Made by a program: the position numbers and the translations under genes
From: Alitta virens
Lineage: Eukaryota > Annelida > Polychaeta > Phyllodocida > Nereididae
Assembly: GCA_932294295.1 (NCBI GenBank)
Contig: OW028580.1
Location: 8,213,374 to 8,277,373 of the forward strand
Length of the DNA stretch: 64,000 bases
Direction: 5' to 3'
Notes under the pieces: generated by a model
The model's database searches: none
Told to the model about the DNA's origin: nothing
The model's input: only the letters and a program-made list of their open reading frames with translations
In this document: positions 1-13,400 of the stretch, one piece after another
Layout: the number at the start of each line of letters is the position of its first letter
Numbering within the stretch: position 1 is the first letter of the stretch

Positions 1-280
1 ATCTATCTATCTATCCGTCTATCTATCCGTCTATCTATCTCTCTATCTATCCATCTATCTATCTATCAATCTATCAATCCATCAAGCTATCTATATATCC
101 AACTATCCGTCAATCTATCTCTCTATCTATCCATCTATCTATCTATCAATCTATCAATCCATCAAGCTATCTATATATCCAACTATCCGTCAATCTATCC
201 ATCTATCCATCAATCTACTATATATCCATCTATCCATCTATTTATCTATTTATCTATCTATCCATCTATCTATCTATCTA
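1..280. repeat. (TATC)n-derived array with an exact 80-bp tandem duplication
   Basis: Degenerate TATC/TATT/TCCA tetranucleotide repeats run from the window edge to 280. An 80-bp unit starting CTCTATCTATCC at 41 recurs directly at 121, so the array also grew by duplication of longer segments. It probably continues to the left. Confidence 0.95.
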
Positions 281-560
281 AATGCTTTTTAACGTAATGG
301 TTGGGGTTAGACACTGTTTTGAGGCCTCGGTTGCAACTGCTTGTTTTTCTGCCATGGGAGCCGACAGACTAGTTCACGTTCATTTTCAGCTTTTTCTATT
401 ATATATTCGTTTATTCATGTCCAGAAACATGGATCACATCAACATTTCCTTAAATCAGTATTTAATTCACAACAATTATTTTTCTATATACTGTCATATC
501 ATTATATCACTCGTGAAAATTTCAAACCTCAAAATTGATGACGTCAACACTTTTTTGCAG

Positions 561-3500
561 ATCAACAACTTGCAGCCCCCTTACGGCGAGTGCAGAGATG
601 ACAAAGAATTGGAATACGTCAAGCATTATACCATACCTGGCTGTTTGGTCGACTGCAGGGAGATCTTTCTGGTCAACCAATGCAGGTGCAGAGAGGCCTA
701 CATGCCTGAAAAGTATAATAACGGTAAGTTAGCATTATTTAAAGTTCCGGTCTAATAATTAAGGCGGTGATTTGGTGGCCTGGTGGTTTGCTAGCACTTT
801 AATAGTACCCCTTTTCCTTAAGTTGTAATTATATAATTATATAATTATCAATTTTTCTTTGAGGTATAATGACATTTTACTGTATTTATTCAAATATAAT
901 TTGCACTATTCGAGTTCATACACATCTTGGAATTTTAACATGTATGAGAATTGCACTTTGAATAAGAAGATGAATAACTGCATTTAGTTACTTGGAAGCT
1001 ATTCTACTAACGTTATAAATAATAACTGATCATATAATCTTTTCATATTTTATGTGAGAAGTGAGCCTTTGACGTTTGTTTTAACTTGACCGACGAATAT
1101 CACTTTGATGTACAATTATATAATGATCACAACCTTTAGACATGACATTTGACATCTGTTTGGATCTTGCTTTTTTCACGAGTAGTCATCAAATAAGCAA
1201 TAATGACAGCTGCTTGACCCCTGTCCAGCCTACTGGACATTAGTTGACCAATACTGTGACCTCCAGCTGACAGCAGGCTTTTGCATATCCATCGTACATA
1301 CCCGTTTCATCTCATATCCAGAAGATGTGTTTGAATGTATTTCAATGCGAAATACAGAATGTTGAATAATTTTACATTAGAGATATATATATATATATAT
1401 CGTTTTATTGACAAGCCTGATATCAGGAATTGATACATGTGTCATACAACATTACAAAACAAACAAATATACAACATAACAAAAACAAGTCTAGTGTCTA
1501 CATCTACTATATATACAATCTATAATCTACTAGTATTTCTAAATATTTACTTGATAAACGCAAGTCGGTTCCAGTTTTGTTTACATATACATACATGAAT
1601 ATAAAAATGAGAGTTAATACTGTACAGGTCAATACTTCAAGTGGGTAATACTGTAATGATATAAAACAAATTAGAATAAAAAGTCAGTTTGAAATGGCAA
1701 AAAAATAGATATATAGATAGATACATACATACATACATACATACATACACATACATACATACTTCCTTACCATACATACATACATCCTTACATACATAGA
1801 TACATATATCAAGTTATCTTTCTCTGAGACTCTGAAAGTGTTTGTCTGCAGTTTATAGCTGTCTAGCTGTCTGAACGTAGTCTTATAGATTGGAGGTGCC
1901 TTGTACTTGGTGTCTAGGCTGAGGCAAGTAAAATAACCCACCCATGGGTAAATGTGTGGCATGGTGTGGACTCCAAGCCTTGTCATCTCATCATTACATC
2001 TACCTCTGGCAACTGGTCATGTAAGCTTACTAAGCTTCAGAACCAGCTGAATAGGTTCAGACAGCCGTACAGCTACAAAGATAGAGAGGTGAACTCCGAC
2101 TCTATTTTTGCTATGTCTAGCTGTCTGGCTGTCTCTTTGACTAATTGACTTTCTGTTGAACTACTTAATTGACTGAGTGATTTGGCAAGTGGGATTGACT
2201 AATTACCTCTTCAACGTGTTTGACGACCTTAAAGTACTCAAGGTATAACTTGAAAGTATGGTTCCAGTTAATGGCACTTTGGATTTTCCTACACAAGTGT
2301 TTTGTTAGAGAACTGTCTAGTGGCCTGTAAGAAGTGCCTTTTTTAAACAGAACTTTCTAAGGCTCCTTTTTGAGTCACTGCCTTTGAAAAAACTCTCCAG
2401 AGATCTTAAGGAAGGCACGTTTTACATGCTTGGGCAGCATATCGCCTAATGAGATCGATATGATTATATCAAAGATACTCATGTCTGCCATGATGTCATG
2501 TGTTCAAAAGATACGCCAGATGGTGCTGGTAAAACGACTGCAATCCCCTAGGGGACGCCACGAGGCAGGGTCGCTGAGAGTTGAATAATTGAATATGCCT
2601 CCTAGGTATGTAGTAATTGACACAAGGGAAAACACACAAGATATTGCCCCTCCCTAACATCAAGAAGTAAAGAAACATTTCACAAGTTTTCCCCTGCTTG
2701 TTTAGCAAGAACCCGGAGGGTCAATTCTGTGTAGATAACTGTAGGTGAAGTGTTGAGTTTGCCAGATGTGGACGCCATCCTCATTTCATCAATAACTAGG
2801 TCACTGAAAGGTCATCTATCTATCTATCTATCTAGCTATCTATCTATCTACCTATCTAGTTATTCGGGTGTGGCCGAGCTCAGTGCTTCCAACCAATTGC
2901 CGGTCGAGCCGAAGTAGGATGACTGTTTCGGTCGAGCCGAAGTAGGATGACTGTTTCTTCCATCATCTCATTACCATGGTTTCTGCCTGTCCTAATTAGC
3001 CCATCAGGTGCAGAAATACAGGGCATAAAGCCTTGATTCTCCCACCCACTCAACCACCCACCCCTTTCCACCGAAAGCTTTTTAAAACTATAGTGCTCCA
3101 TAATGATGTAAATGTCAGGTTGTGTAAATTCTGAAGCCATATTATGATTTGTATTTTATCTCAGGGAGTGTGAATATATAACTTAATAATAGAACAAAAA
3201 TTACACAAAACTTTAGAAATAATTCAAGTAGATAACATTTGTTTTTGTTTCAATAGTTTTGGGTATTTGGTTGAACTGATTAATAGCTATATCCAGCTAG
3301 GTATGGCTAGCTGCTGCTTGTTTTAATTTACAATTATTTCTTCTAGCTAAGAATAGCTATACAATGATTGAGTAGCACTTTTTCACTCAGTTGTAAACTC
3401 GTAAATCCCAATATTCTGATAAATCTGCTTACTTTTAGTGTGCAATGAAATGTGTGGAATCAAAGCATTTCAATGGCATTGAAATCGACTGAAACAGAGA

Positions 3501-6500
3501 AATCCTATGCAAAGTGACAAGCACCTACATCTAACTGTTCTCTAGATCTGTCTAAAACTCTGTGACTTTCCAAGAAGTAAACCAAATTCAGTGATTACAA
3601 GGGAGGGAACAAAGTATGGTATTACTCTTATATGTAAGATGTTTAGTCTGATACGCATAGGTAAAAACACGTCGTTTGTATGCTTTAAGTTAAGTTATGC
3701 TATTTAATTTCAGCATATAAATTCTCCTCTTTATTCGCGGACTCTGTCTTAAAAGTGATATTGTTTTAAAATCTAACTTTGAGTGATGTGTGTGTACAAG
3801 TACTTCTTTGAATATGTCTATTATGACAATGCATTATACATATATATTAATAACAAACCATTTTACTAAACCAATGTATATCAAAGTTGTGCAGATACTT
3901 ATGTTTTTATATTTGTCACCAATTACAACACTTACTTGGCTATTTCACAATACCTGAATGGAGGAATAGTGGTTAATGATTAGGTTTAAGTGTTAAGAGT
4001 TAAGACCTCCCTCCATATATTGCGACCATTTAACTAGTCTAATCGTGATAATGAGTGGGTGGATTAGGGCTTTACTACCTGTATTTCTGCACCTGATGGG
4101 CTTATTAGGACAGGCAGGGACCATGGCAATGAGATGATGGATGAAACAGCCATCCAACTTAGGCTCGACCAGGAATTGAACCCGGGACCTCCCAGATAGC
4201 ATTATGACAGCCCAGCATCTTTTCCATAAAGGCCACTGTCGTTGCAACATTGTTTTAACATCGCCGACATCGTGACGACGTTGAAACGATTTGGAATGCT
4301 ATCTGGGGATAATTTATAATGGATAATTTTAGTTTTGGATTTCAATTGCTTAATATCGCAATTGCAAATGAATCCAATTGCACTTAGTGTAAGAGCCTGG
4401 AATTACTCATTGCAATCTTACAATTTATCGTTTAATTCTTCTTTTCTTGTTATCTCCATTGTCTGTCCTTGACTGAAAGCTATGACCTTCGGGCTTTGTT
4501 ATTCAAAGACAAATTGGCAAGGGCGTCTGGGTATTGCAGCATGTCTTTCGTCTGCATGCAATCCGAGTCACTTGCAGTGTGTTCGCGTCATTAGAGACTG
4601 TCTATTGACCATCAGTTTATATTATGCTGCGCTTGACCAGTCTTGAAGGTCCAAATCTCTCCCCATCCAGTCCCAAGTGTGGTTTATAATGGCCAATCCG
4701 AGTCAACTACTCCGTATATCGCTCACACCACGGTCACATAGTGCATATCTGTAGTTTCCATGTAGTGCATTTTATGCGCTTCAAAGTTGTAATTAGAGCG
4801 CTTAAAATGATAATAGTTTGATTATATTTGTTTAAGATATGTGGTCTAAGGGTTATGGTGGTGGCCAGCATTGCTGAAGGTCCTGGGTTCTAGTTTTTGG
4901 CCACCTTTTGTGAGCAGCAGTAATTCATGTGTGACGCCGTGGGCAAGTTCTAATTAGTGTGTGTGTGTGTGTGTGTGTGATTAAGGCTGTACGTCCTGTA
5001 TTTCCGCACCAGTTGGGCTAATTAGGACAGGCAGAGACCATGGCAAAGAGATGAAGGAGGAAACAGCCATCCAACTTAGGCTCGATTGGAAATTGAACCC
5101 GGACCCAGCGGTTGGAAGCCCAGAGCTCTACCTCTGAGCTAGGTATCCGCCCTTGTTCTAATTAGTGTAAGATGGACCCTGCTGAAGACTTGTGTCTTCA
5201 AATAAATGAAGTCTGAATGCTGAGTAATTGTGTGACATATGTGGTGGACTCCCAAGTTTTATCCTCTCATCATTAACTCTGTCATAATCAGTGACAGGGT
5301 CATAAAGTGACTAGATTAAATATTTATGGCTGCAGCATAGTGACAATACAATACAATACTGCAGTGGAAAACTGCTGCAAGGGAAAAAGGCAAAATAGTC
5401 AAAACTCTTTTGTGTCAGGAGGGGAAATCACAAAGTTGACAAGATGGCGAATGTCACCAAAAAGGTTGCGCAATGTAATTTGGTCCAGAGTTTGAACTTT
5501 TGTGCTTTGTTTTTTGGTGCAATTCAGCTTCTAATTTGACAGTTGGGTACGGACTAAATCAAACGTACGTATGGCTGCTTTGATTTTCTTGTATGTGATT
5601 GTATGCCAGGCATGCTTTTTGGTCGTCTGCATCCCGGCAAGCTGAAAAAAACACCAGTTTGGCCAATTCATTTGAGGAGTCTCCCTGAGATACACCCAGT
5701 CTGCGTGGGCCTAGATGTTGCGTAACAGTAAAAACAGTACCCCCTGGTGGCCAGTCTGAGACAGGCCAGAACTCCCCTGGCCCAGTTTACAGTGTCGTAA
5801 TTCTGGGGTAGCTGTAAAAGGTTCTTAGTAGTGGCTATTCGTCAAGTTTACCATAGTCCCAATTGCAATGCTTGCTTTTTTTGAGGGGTGAAAATACAGT
5901 ACCTTACACAAGTGATACACCCTAATCAGTGTCAAGAAACATTTTGAGTAATTCCAGTCTCCTGCTATTGGTGACATTCCCTGCATTTGTGGCATTACTG
6001 AGTTTAAACAATTCTAGTTGTAGTTAACTTTTGTCAACCTTGAAGACAGTTACAGAAGAGCTCATTAAGACAGTTTACTATTAAATGCATGCAATATTCA
6101 GAGTGAACTAAAGAAAAGACCTTAGCCACCAAATGATATCTCATCATTACATCTACCTATATAAGCTGGTCACACTAGGTACAGTCCAAGCTCTCATCTG
6201 ACCTTCCGAAAAATATCACCAATTGCTAAGATAGTTTTACAGATACAAATACAATACAGTATAATAGACAAGGTCAGATTTAACAGACAACAAAAAATTC
6301 ATTGATCATAGATTACTTATTGTTCTTTCGTGTAGCACCGACAGTGCCATTGGATTGGAAAAAAAAGTTGTTAGACACTTTTGTGATTTCATAAAATCAA
6401 TGTGTTACTTCTGGGAAATTATGAGGAGTATATGAAGGGACTTACTCAAGCCAAATGTCGCCAGGGGGGTAAAAGGTTGTACTCAGATGTGCATCGCTAG

Positions 6501-6998
6501 ATGGCATCAGTGTTCTCCAGGGGGTAAAATAGTACAGTGCTCCTGTGGTTTGTGTAGTTTCGAACTGATGGCAAGTAAAGATAATAATCACAGTATTATG
6601 AGACTGAGGATGTTCTTTTCGGTATTTAAATTACTTCAGAATTCCTCAGTTTTTTTTAGTTGTTTCTTTGGTGCAAAATACAATACGTACAGTATCGATA
6701 TATATATATACGGTTCTACATATACAGGGTACTGCTTTTACTGTTACGTAACATCTAGGCCCACGCAGACTGGGTGTATCTAGGCTGCAGATATAATTAG
6801 TAATAGCACCTTCTTATAGTGTGACAAACAAGCGAGATGACTGTCAAACTAATAAGGGTAGTATCTATCTATCTATCCATCTATCTATCTAATCAATCTA
6901 TCTACATATCTATCTATGTATCTATCTATGTATCTATCTATCTATGTATCTATCTATATATCTATCTATCTATCTATCTATGTATCTATCTATGTATG

Positions 6999-7032
<34 letters not shown>

Positions 7033-7179
7033 ATCATTCTATCTACATATCTATCTATGTATCTATCTATGTATCTATCTATCTATGTATCTATCTATAT
7101 ATCTATCTATCTATCTATCTATGTATCTATCTATGTATCTGTCTATCTATCTATGTATCTATCTATGTATCTATCTATG

Positions 7180-7214
<35 letters not shown>

Positions 7215-7229
7215 GTATCTATCTATCTG

Positions 7230-7261
<32 letters not shown>

Positions 7262-7404
7262 ATCAATCTATCTACATATCTATCTATGTATCTATCTATG
7301 TATCTATCTATCTATGTATCTATCTATATATCTATCTATCTATCTATGTATCTATCTATGTATCTGTCTATCTGTCTATCTATCTATCTATCTATCTATC
7401 TATG

Positions 7405-7437
<33 letters not shown>

Positions 7438-10400
7438 GTAGTCGAAACTATTGGAAATACAGCTGTAAACATGAATTCCGAAGATTTTACATGTATGTAT
7501 AGTTTTATAGTATACTTGCTGATGCCACAAGTGATACACATATGTGTGATGCTCAGTGTAAGCTTACTTCTAGTCAGGGATGGATAGCTTTGGTTGGTAA
7601 CAGCTCTAGCCCCATGAACGTTGCTACAGACATCTGTACTATTTATCCTATGTTTGAGATACTTTAGAACCTAATAGTGTATCACTCATGTAAACAGTTA
7701 ATCAAATGCCATCTTTATTATACATCAAGAAACCTCCCTGTAAAGTACTTTCCATTTTAATTTAATGCTTCTCTACGATCGTGACAAAATGGCCATAATG
7801 AAGACAAGGCAAACAATAGGAAACTAAGTTAATTGCTTTTCGGTTGTTAGCAATCCAGTACCGATTTTTGACTCATTATAATGTATTGGTTACTAATAAT
7901 GTATTGGTCAACTGTTTTCTTTGAAACTAAAAATACATGTGGACTATCAATCGAACTATTGTGTAAGTTCCATTGCATAAGCATAGTGTAAGTTCCCCAA
8001 AAGTGATTGTTGTTCTCAGTCTAGTCAGGCTGGGTCCCTCTGGAGCTCTTGCCAGGCAAGGCATGCCTGTGTTGGTCTTACGATAGTAATGTATGACCAA
8101 GTGAGGCATCAAAGAGCAGCACTCCTCTGATGAAAATGACTATAATTGAATAACTGGGCCTCAGGGAAAAGTAAGAAATCACAGGAACAGTCCTGGGGCT
8201 TCCATGGCCCTTAAGCAGCCGTAAACACCACTTGGACCCCTCGGCCTAACAGTTCTAGATGGCCTGTTAGTCCTAGGCTAACTGTATGGCCAGAAAGTTT
8301 GCAAGTTGTTGTATGAAATGAGTTTACCATCAGTGGCTACTAATAAACAGTAAAGAAGCTAGGAAATGACTAGTTCATTAAGTTGGCTAGATTTATTTAT
8401 TTATTAAATATTCAAACAGGATAGACATATACAATTTAAAAAACACTGTTTTACAATACAGCTATCAACTGACTAGTATATTAAGGATAATAGACACACA
8501 ATCTATGATGACATCAAGTTATTTGTACATCGATGGAATTAAAGAAATCATCACGTTAGAAATCCAATGAATGACATATTAATTCAAATTGGGCATATTT
8601 ATTGGATAAGTCAAATGACATGCTATAACTCATAGGTTTTGTGGCTCATTAGAATCCTTGAAGCAGCTGTTAAGAATTCATTTCTCTGCAGCATGTTAAA
8701 AACAATTTGATGATGAAATTTTGATAATGTTTTTATGGGATTACCTACCCTACTCAGGTGATCTCCAACATTTATACCAGGCTATTATTCTTACAGTTAG
8801 TTTCATAAAATATGTTCGACTCTAGATAGCTGTAGCAACCTATTCCTGGCTGTTGCTAAAGCCAGCCGCTTCTATCTACTCCTAGCTTATAGTCAGCTTA
8901 CACCTACCACCACTGATAAAATGATAAACCTTTGTAAATACCTGACTGTGATCTAAACATGCTAAAGCCAGCTGCCTCTGTCCACTTCTATGGCTAATAT
9001 TCAGCTGACATCTATCATCAGAAAAGTGTAAAAATTGGCAAATGTAAGAAATTAATGTAATATATCATAAATATGTACATTTAGATCCGGTTTGAGTAGC
9101 CAGCAATTACAGCTTTGGCTAGGTTCAATTTGACGGGCCGCTTTTAATGAAACTAACTGTATGTATGTTTTATAGACATGCATCTTTTCAACCAAAAATA
9201 ACAAATATGCGTAACTCTCAACTTATGCACCAAATTGTGCTCCATGTACTTTTAGATCCGGCTTTGAGTAGCCAGCTGTATCCAGACAATTCCATTTAGT
9301 GGCAGGTAGCATCATATAGCAGAGATTGTGTAGCTGTGTCCAGGTTTAATTTGGCGGGCCGTTTTTAATGAAACTAACTGTACTTTTAAAAATAAATGTA
9401 AGTGAAGAAACATGGTAAGTGAAATGGCAGCAATACTTTTTAAGGGTTGACCATTTGTATCAATGGAGTTGATGGGCATTTTATTGTATTGGCTCACCTA
9501 GTGCCACTTCAGGCAATGGTGCTTATTTTGCTCACAGACTGTGGCTTTACCTTTTTAGGTGTAACAATTTGTAGATTTGGCCGTTGACCAAATCCATTGC
9601 AGTTGGTGGACAACATGGGTCTTGTGTAGTTCCAACTTGGCTCGAATTCATCAATTTTACCCTCTCGGAGTTAATAAATCTGTTAGATGAAAAAGCAATC
9701 CAGTTAGCTTTGAGCAAGACCTTGCTTCTAGGAAAGGGCAAAGGAAACCTAGGACCTCTAAGAGCAGAAGCACAATTCGATTTCTGTCTTATTTTCACTT
9801 CTGCTGCTACTGGTCTTTCCCAATTATCATGGCCCAACCATGAGTTGTGGGGTCACTAGGAGAGATCTGTATATATTAGCAAATAGGGTATCAATAAGAG
9901 ATGCAACTGATCCCAACAATTACTACTCGAAGACTATCCAATAGTAGAATAGCAAGAGCAAAGGATTAAGTTATTCTTAGAGCAGTTCGATGGGTAAGTC
10001 ATTGCAATGCATTAAGGGAATTTCAGCAGACTTAATTAATATGGAATTTGTAATTTGGTTTCTATTGCACTATAATATATGACATAAGCAATTCTGTTTA
10101 CAGTCACCATCAGATGATTTCATGGCTATACAATTAAGCATTAATTCAGAGACCTGAAAGTTGTACAACAAAAGCAATACGAGACTTATTGTATGTATGC
10201 ATACATAGTACTAATAATGGAATTAAATAAATTAACTGTACTTATGGATATATCTCCTGAGGTTATTGATATAGACCTTTGTAATTGGCACTACCATTTA
10301 TGCGAAATTGCCTGCATTACTGCCAAATTGGCTTCTGAATCAATGGAAAGATATGATACAATTCAAATATGAATGCATATGTGGGGGTGTTATTGGGGTT

Positions 10401-13400
10401 GGGGTGATTGTAAGGTGTCTCTAACAAAGGGGTATTGTTGTATCGTCTATTTTCCCGATTGCTCTTTATAGAGCTGTATACTTAGCAAGTTGCAATAGCA
10501 TGGGTATGGAACATTGCCGGACTTTATAGGGTGTATCCACTTTGGATGTGTGCTGTATCTGAAGACTTTCTGGATTGATAATCATTTAATAGTTATAGTA
10601 CAAAGCACATAGGGCGGGGGCCTAGCTCAGAGGTAGCGCTTTGGGCTTCCAACCGCTGGGTCCCGGGTTAGATTCCCGGTCGAGCCTAAGTTGGATGGCT
10701 GTTTTATCCTTTGTCTCATTGCCATGGTCTCTGCCTGTCCTAATTAGCCCAACTGGTGCAGAAATACAGGACGTAAAGCTCTATTCACGCACACACACAC
10801 ACAGTACAAAGCACCCTGACCTTCATGATGAGTATTGACATAACAATGTACAGTCCTTCCAAATGAAATATTTCCAAGGACAATATAACTATTCATATAT
10901 ATATTTTTTTTTCCCCCATCATTTTTGTCAGAATTTGGCAATATATTTTCCCATTGACCCCGGCACTTATTGTGCTGGCAAAATCACCAGCCATGGCAAA
11001 TATGTGCGCATAAAAAGCATTGCAAATATCCAGTTAGATTGCACTAGATATAGAAATTCTGCCGACTTAATATGATGTCTATTTTTTCCTTGCAGAATGG
11101 CCCCCTGTGTGTACATTGGTGGAATATCAGGACTGTATGCCCAAAGCCTACAGTAAGTCCTTGACTGTCTATTTAGTTTGTTGTGCATATGATAGGTGGC
11201 ACTGTGTGCTTAGAGAACAAAACGCCATCTACCGTAGTTCGATATATGTGACATTATGGCAAATAAGGACAGTCTGGATTGTATATTTCCATTTCAAAGT
11301 AAATGGTGGTGAATGATGGTGTCCCTTATCGTACAAGTTTCAAACTTTGTTTTGATGCATGAGACTGGTTAAACCAGCAAATACACAATATGGTACATGG
11401 ACTTCTCAGTTCTTGTTTTCACCATTATATGATTGGAAATAAGATGTCACAAGTTTAGGGTTGAATAAATATTTTTCCATAATTTTTTGTATGACATTGT
11501 AATCTAGTGTCTATCCTTTTTGCAGATCTGTTTAATGCCAAAGATGAGAAGTTGTGCGAATGCCCAGTGCCATGTCAACGTAAAATGTATGAAACGACAA
11601 TCTCTTATGCGCAGACTTCCAAGTTTGACACTCGCAGACACCAAAGAGATGCTAATACCTTTGAGCTGCAGACAAAGTTTGTCAAAGCAATGGAAACGGT
11701 ACAGCGCGTTGACAGTGTTATTGCTGCTCGCGATTTTGAACTCGTCGAGCGCTTGCAGCACACTGCCAAAGGAATTGTCGCAACCGTGGATCACATTGAA
11801 CACATTATGATTAATGTGTCCTCAAGTCTAGACAAGCTGACGGCAGAAATGGGACATCGCATCAACTTCCACGACTTCTACGGTCTGAGAGTCGTGGAAC
11901 GAGCGGTCATGTATGGTTTCGTTCAGGCGTGGGACATCCAACAGCAGAGTATTTTCCAACCTCTAGCGGCCGGCACCATCGAGTTCCTAGAATACTATCG
12001 TAAAGCCATGATGCGGATCATAAACTCCACCGTGGATGAGGCGTCTTTTCGAAAGATGTTGGAGTGGAGCTTGGAGGATCAGATCAGCAATCGAAAGGAT
12101 CTGATCAGACGAGCGAGAGCGCAGATGAAGAACATCCACAATGCTTTTCTCGAAGGAAGAACTTTGATAAATTACCAATGGGGCATTAATAAAAGATACG
12201 ATAATCTCTTTGTATCAAAGCAGTTGCTGAATCATAGGATGGCTTACCAGGCTTACTTGTACCAGGATTTGGATGTTACTTTGCAGTTATTGGATCAAGA
12301 AATCGTTATTCTGAAAGACCATATGCTAGATGCTGTTCGGACTGGAAAATTTAACAACACCTTGTACCATGTGGCTCGAAGGGAATATACAGATTTGATG
12401 CAGAACTTTAACTTGGTCTTTAATGTGTTTAAAGAATCAATTGTGCATCGCACCAAGACATTGATCGATAAACGTCGGAATGATTTTAAAAAATTGAATG
12501 AGACCCTTCATAAGGAATCTGGGGACTGCAAAATTACCATTCATCAGTCAATGGATCTGGTTGAAAGTAGGTATCAACAACAATTTTCCATTAGATTATT
12601 AAAACATTCCAGCCGTAATCTGGCTGTGTCTTTGAACATGTGAATGGATTGGTTAAACGAGGTAATATAACAATGTCATTGACTGCCTGTCAGAACTATT
12701 CGTCCATTAATATTAATGCAATAGTACTAGCCCTTGACATGATGTAGAGTATTACTATAGTGATTAATTACTGTGTGTCAGAATGCAGACTACACGTACC
12801 AGTTTAATATTGACACCAACAGTGAATCTTCTGTAATATGAGAGGCTTTGGTGGCCATAACACATCAGGCATTCCTTCTGATGCATAAGTAATTAACTTC
12901 TGCTTTGTCTTAATCACCAGATGTAATACATTGACATAACATTACAGGAGAAACTTCATAGATCCAGAGTATGAATTGCATCTGCTCTGAAATAACTTGC
13001 AGAGCCTCATTGTTAAACAATTAATGGACATGGTGTAGTGATACATTCTCATGCACTGAACCTGTTTTGTAAGCAATGTCAACCTTTGTCCAGCTTTTTG
13101 TTTGAACATTTGCTAAATATTTTGCCATTGTTAATCGCTTATTATTCACATTCCAGCCATGCGGAGTGACACTTGGCCAATTGTCGAAGAAGTCATTGCT
13201 CATTCAAAGGAATATACCGGAAGGAATCATTTGGGTAACAAAACCAGTCTTGCGAGGATGGTGACATCAGAGACCATCCATGTTAAACTTCAGCAGATGC
13301 ACGATTTCTTTAACGACGTTCGGGCTCGAGCTAGAAACTTTGACCACGATTGGAAGAAGTACATGGGTGCTTACATCAGAGCCTGGAAAACTATCAAGAC

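Larger units (their letters stand above)
724..11095 (+). other. 10.4-kb intron of the DEG/ENaC gene, repeat-filled
   Basis: The donor GTAAGT is at 724 and the acceptor TTGCAG ends at 11095. I see no further channel exon inside. The content is SINE copies (S1 at 2866, 4053, 4956, 10611; S2 pieces at 1895, 4838, 5216, 6139), a C-family element (4192-4308), a 1.1-kb TIR element (5688-6781), a large TATC array (6861-7438) and B-family MITEs (8793-9382). AT-rich DNA without recognised structure fills 3070-4050, 7440-8790 and 9870-10600. Confidence 0.8.

Noticed and set aside
282..560. N-terminal extension of the first channel exon in the same frame
   Set aside because: The acceptor TTTTTTGCAG at 551-560 marks the exon start, and the upstream residues are not channel-like.
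6861..7438. CRISPR-like regular spacing of repeats
   Set aside because: Tetranucleotide slippage array with no unique spacers, in an animal genome.
6837..7587. Long overlapping frames encoding Y-L-S-I/Y-V-S repeats in all three frames
   Set aside because: A TATC array of any length is open in every frame; no splice or start support. The same holds for 63230-63616 and 60648-60869.
9547..9859. Overlapping 91- and 96-codon frames on opposite strands
   Set aside because: No recognised motif and no splice partners; both lie inside the channel intron. Possibly a scrap of an old mobile element, but I cannot place it.
10611..10690. tRNA gene (good A and B boxes), also at 28110 and 50946
   Set aside because: The same sequence continues into a shared SINE body at every copy, and the anticodon arm pairs poorly.
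12567..12643. Read-through end of channel exon 3
   Set aside because: Only the donor at 12567 gives the phase needed by exon 13157-13751 and leads to the conserved TM2; the tail after it is intron.
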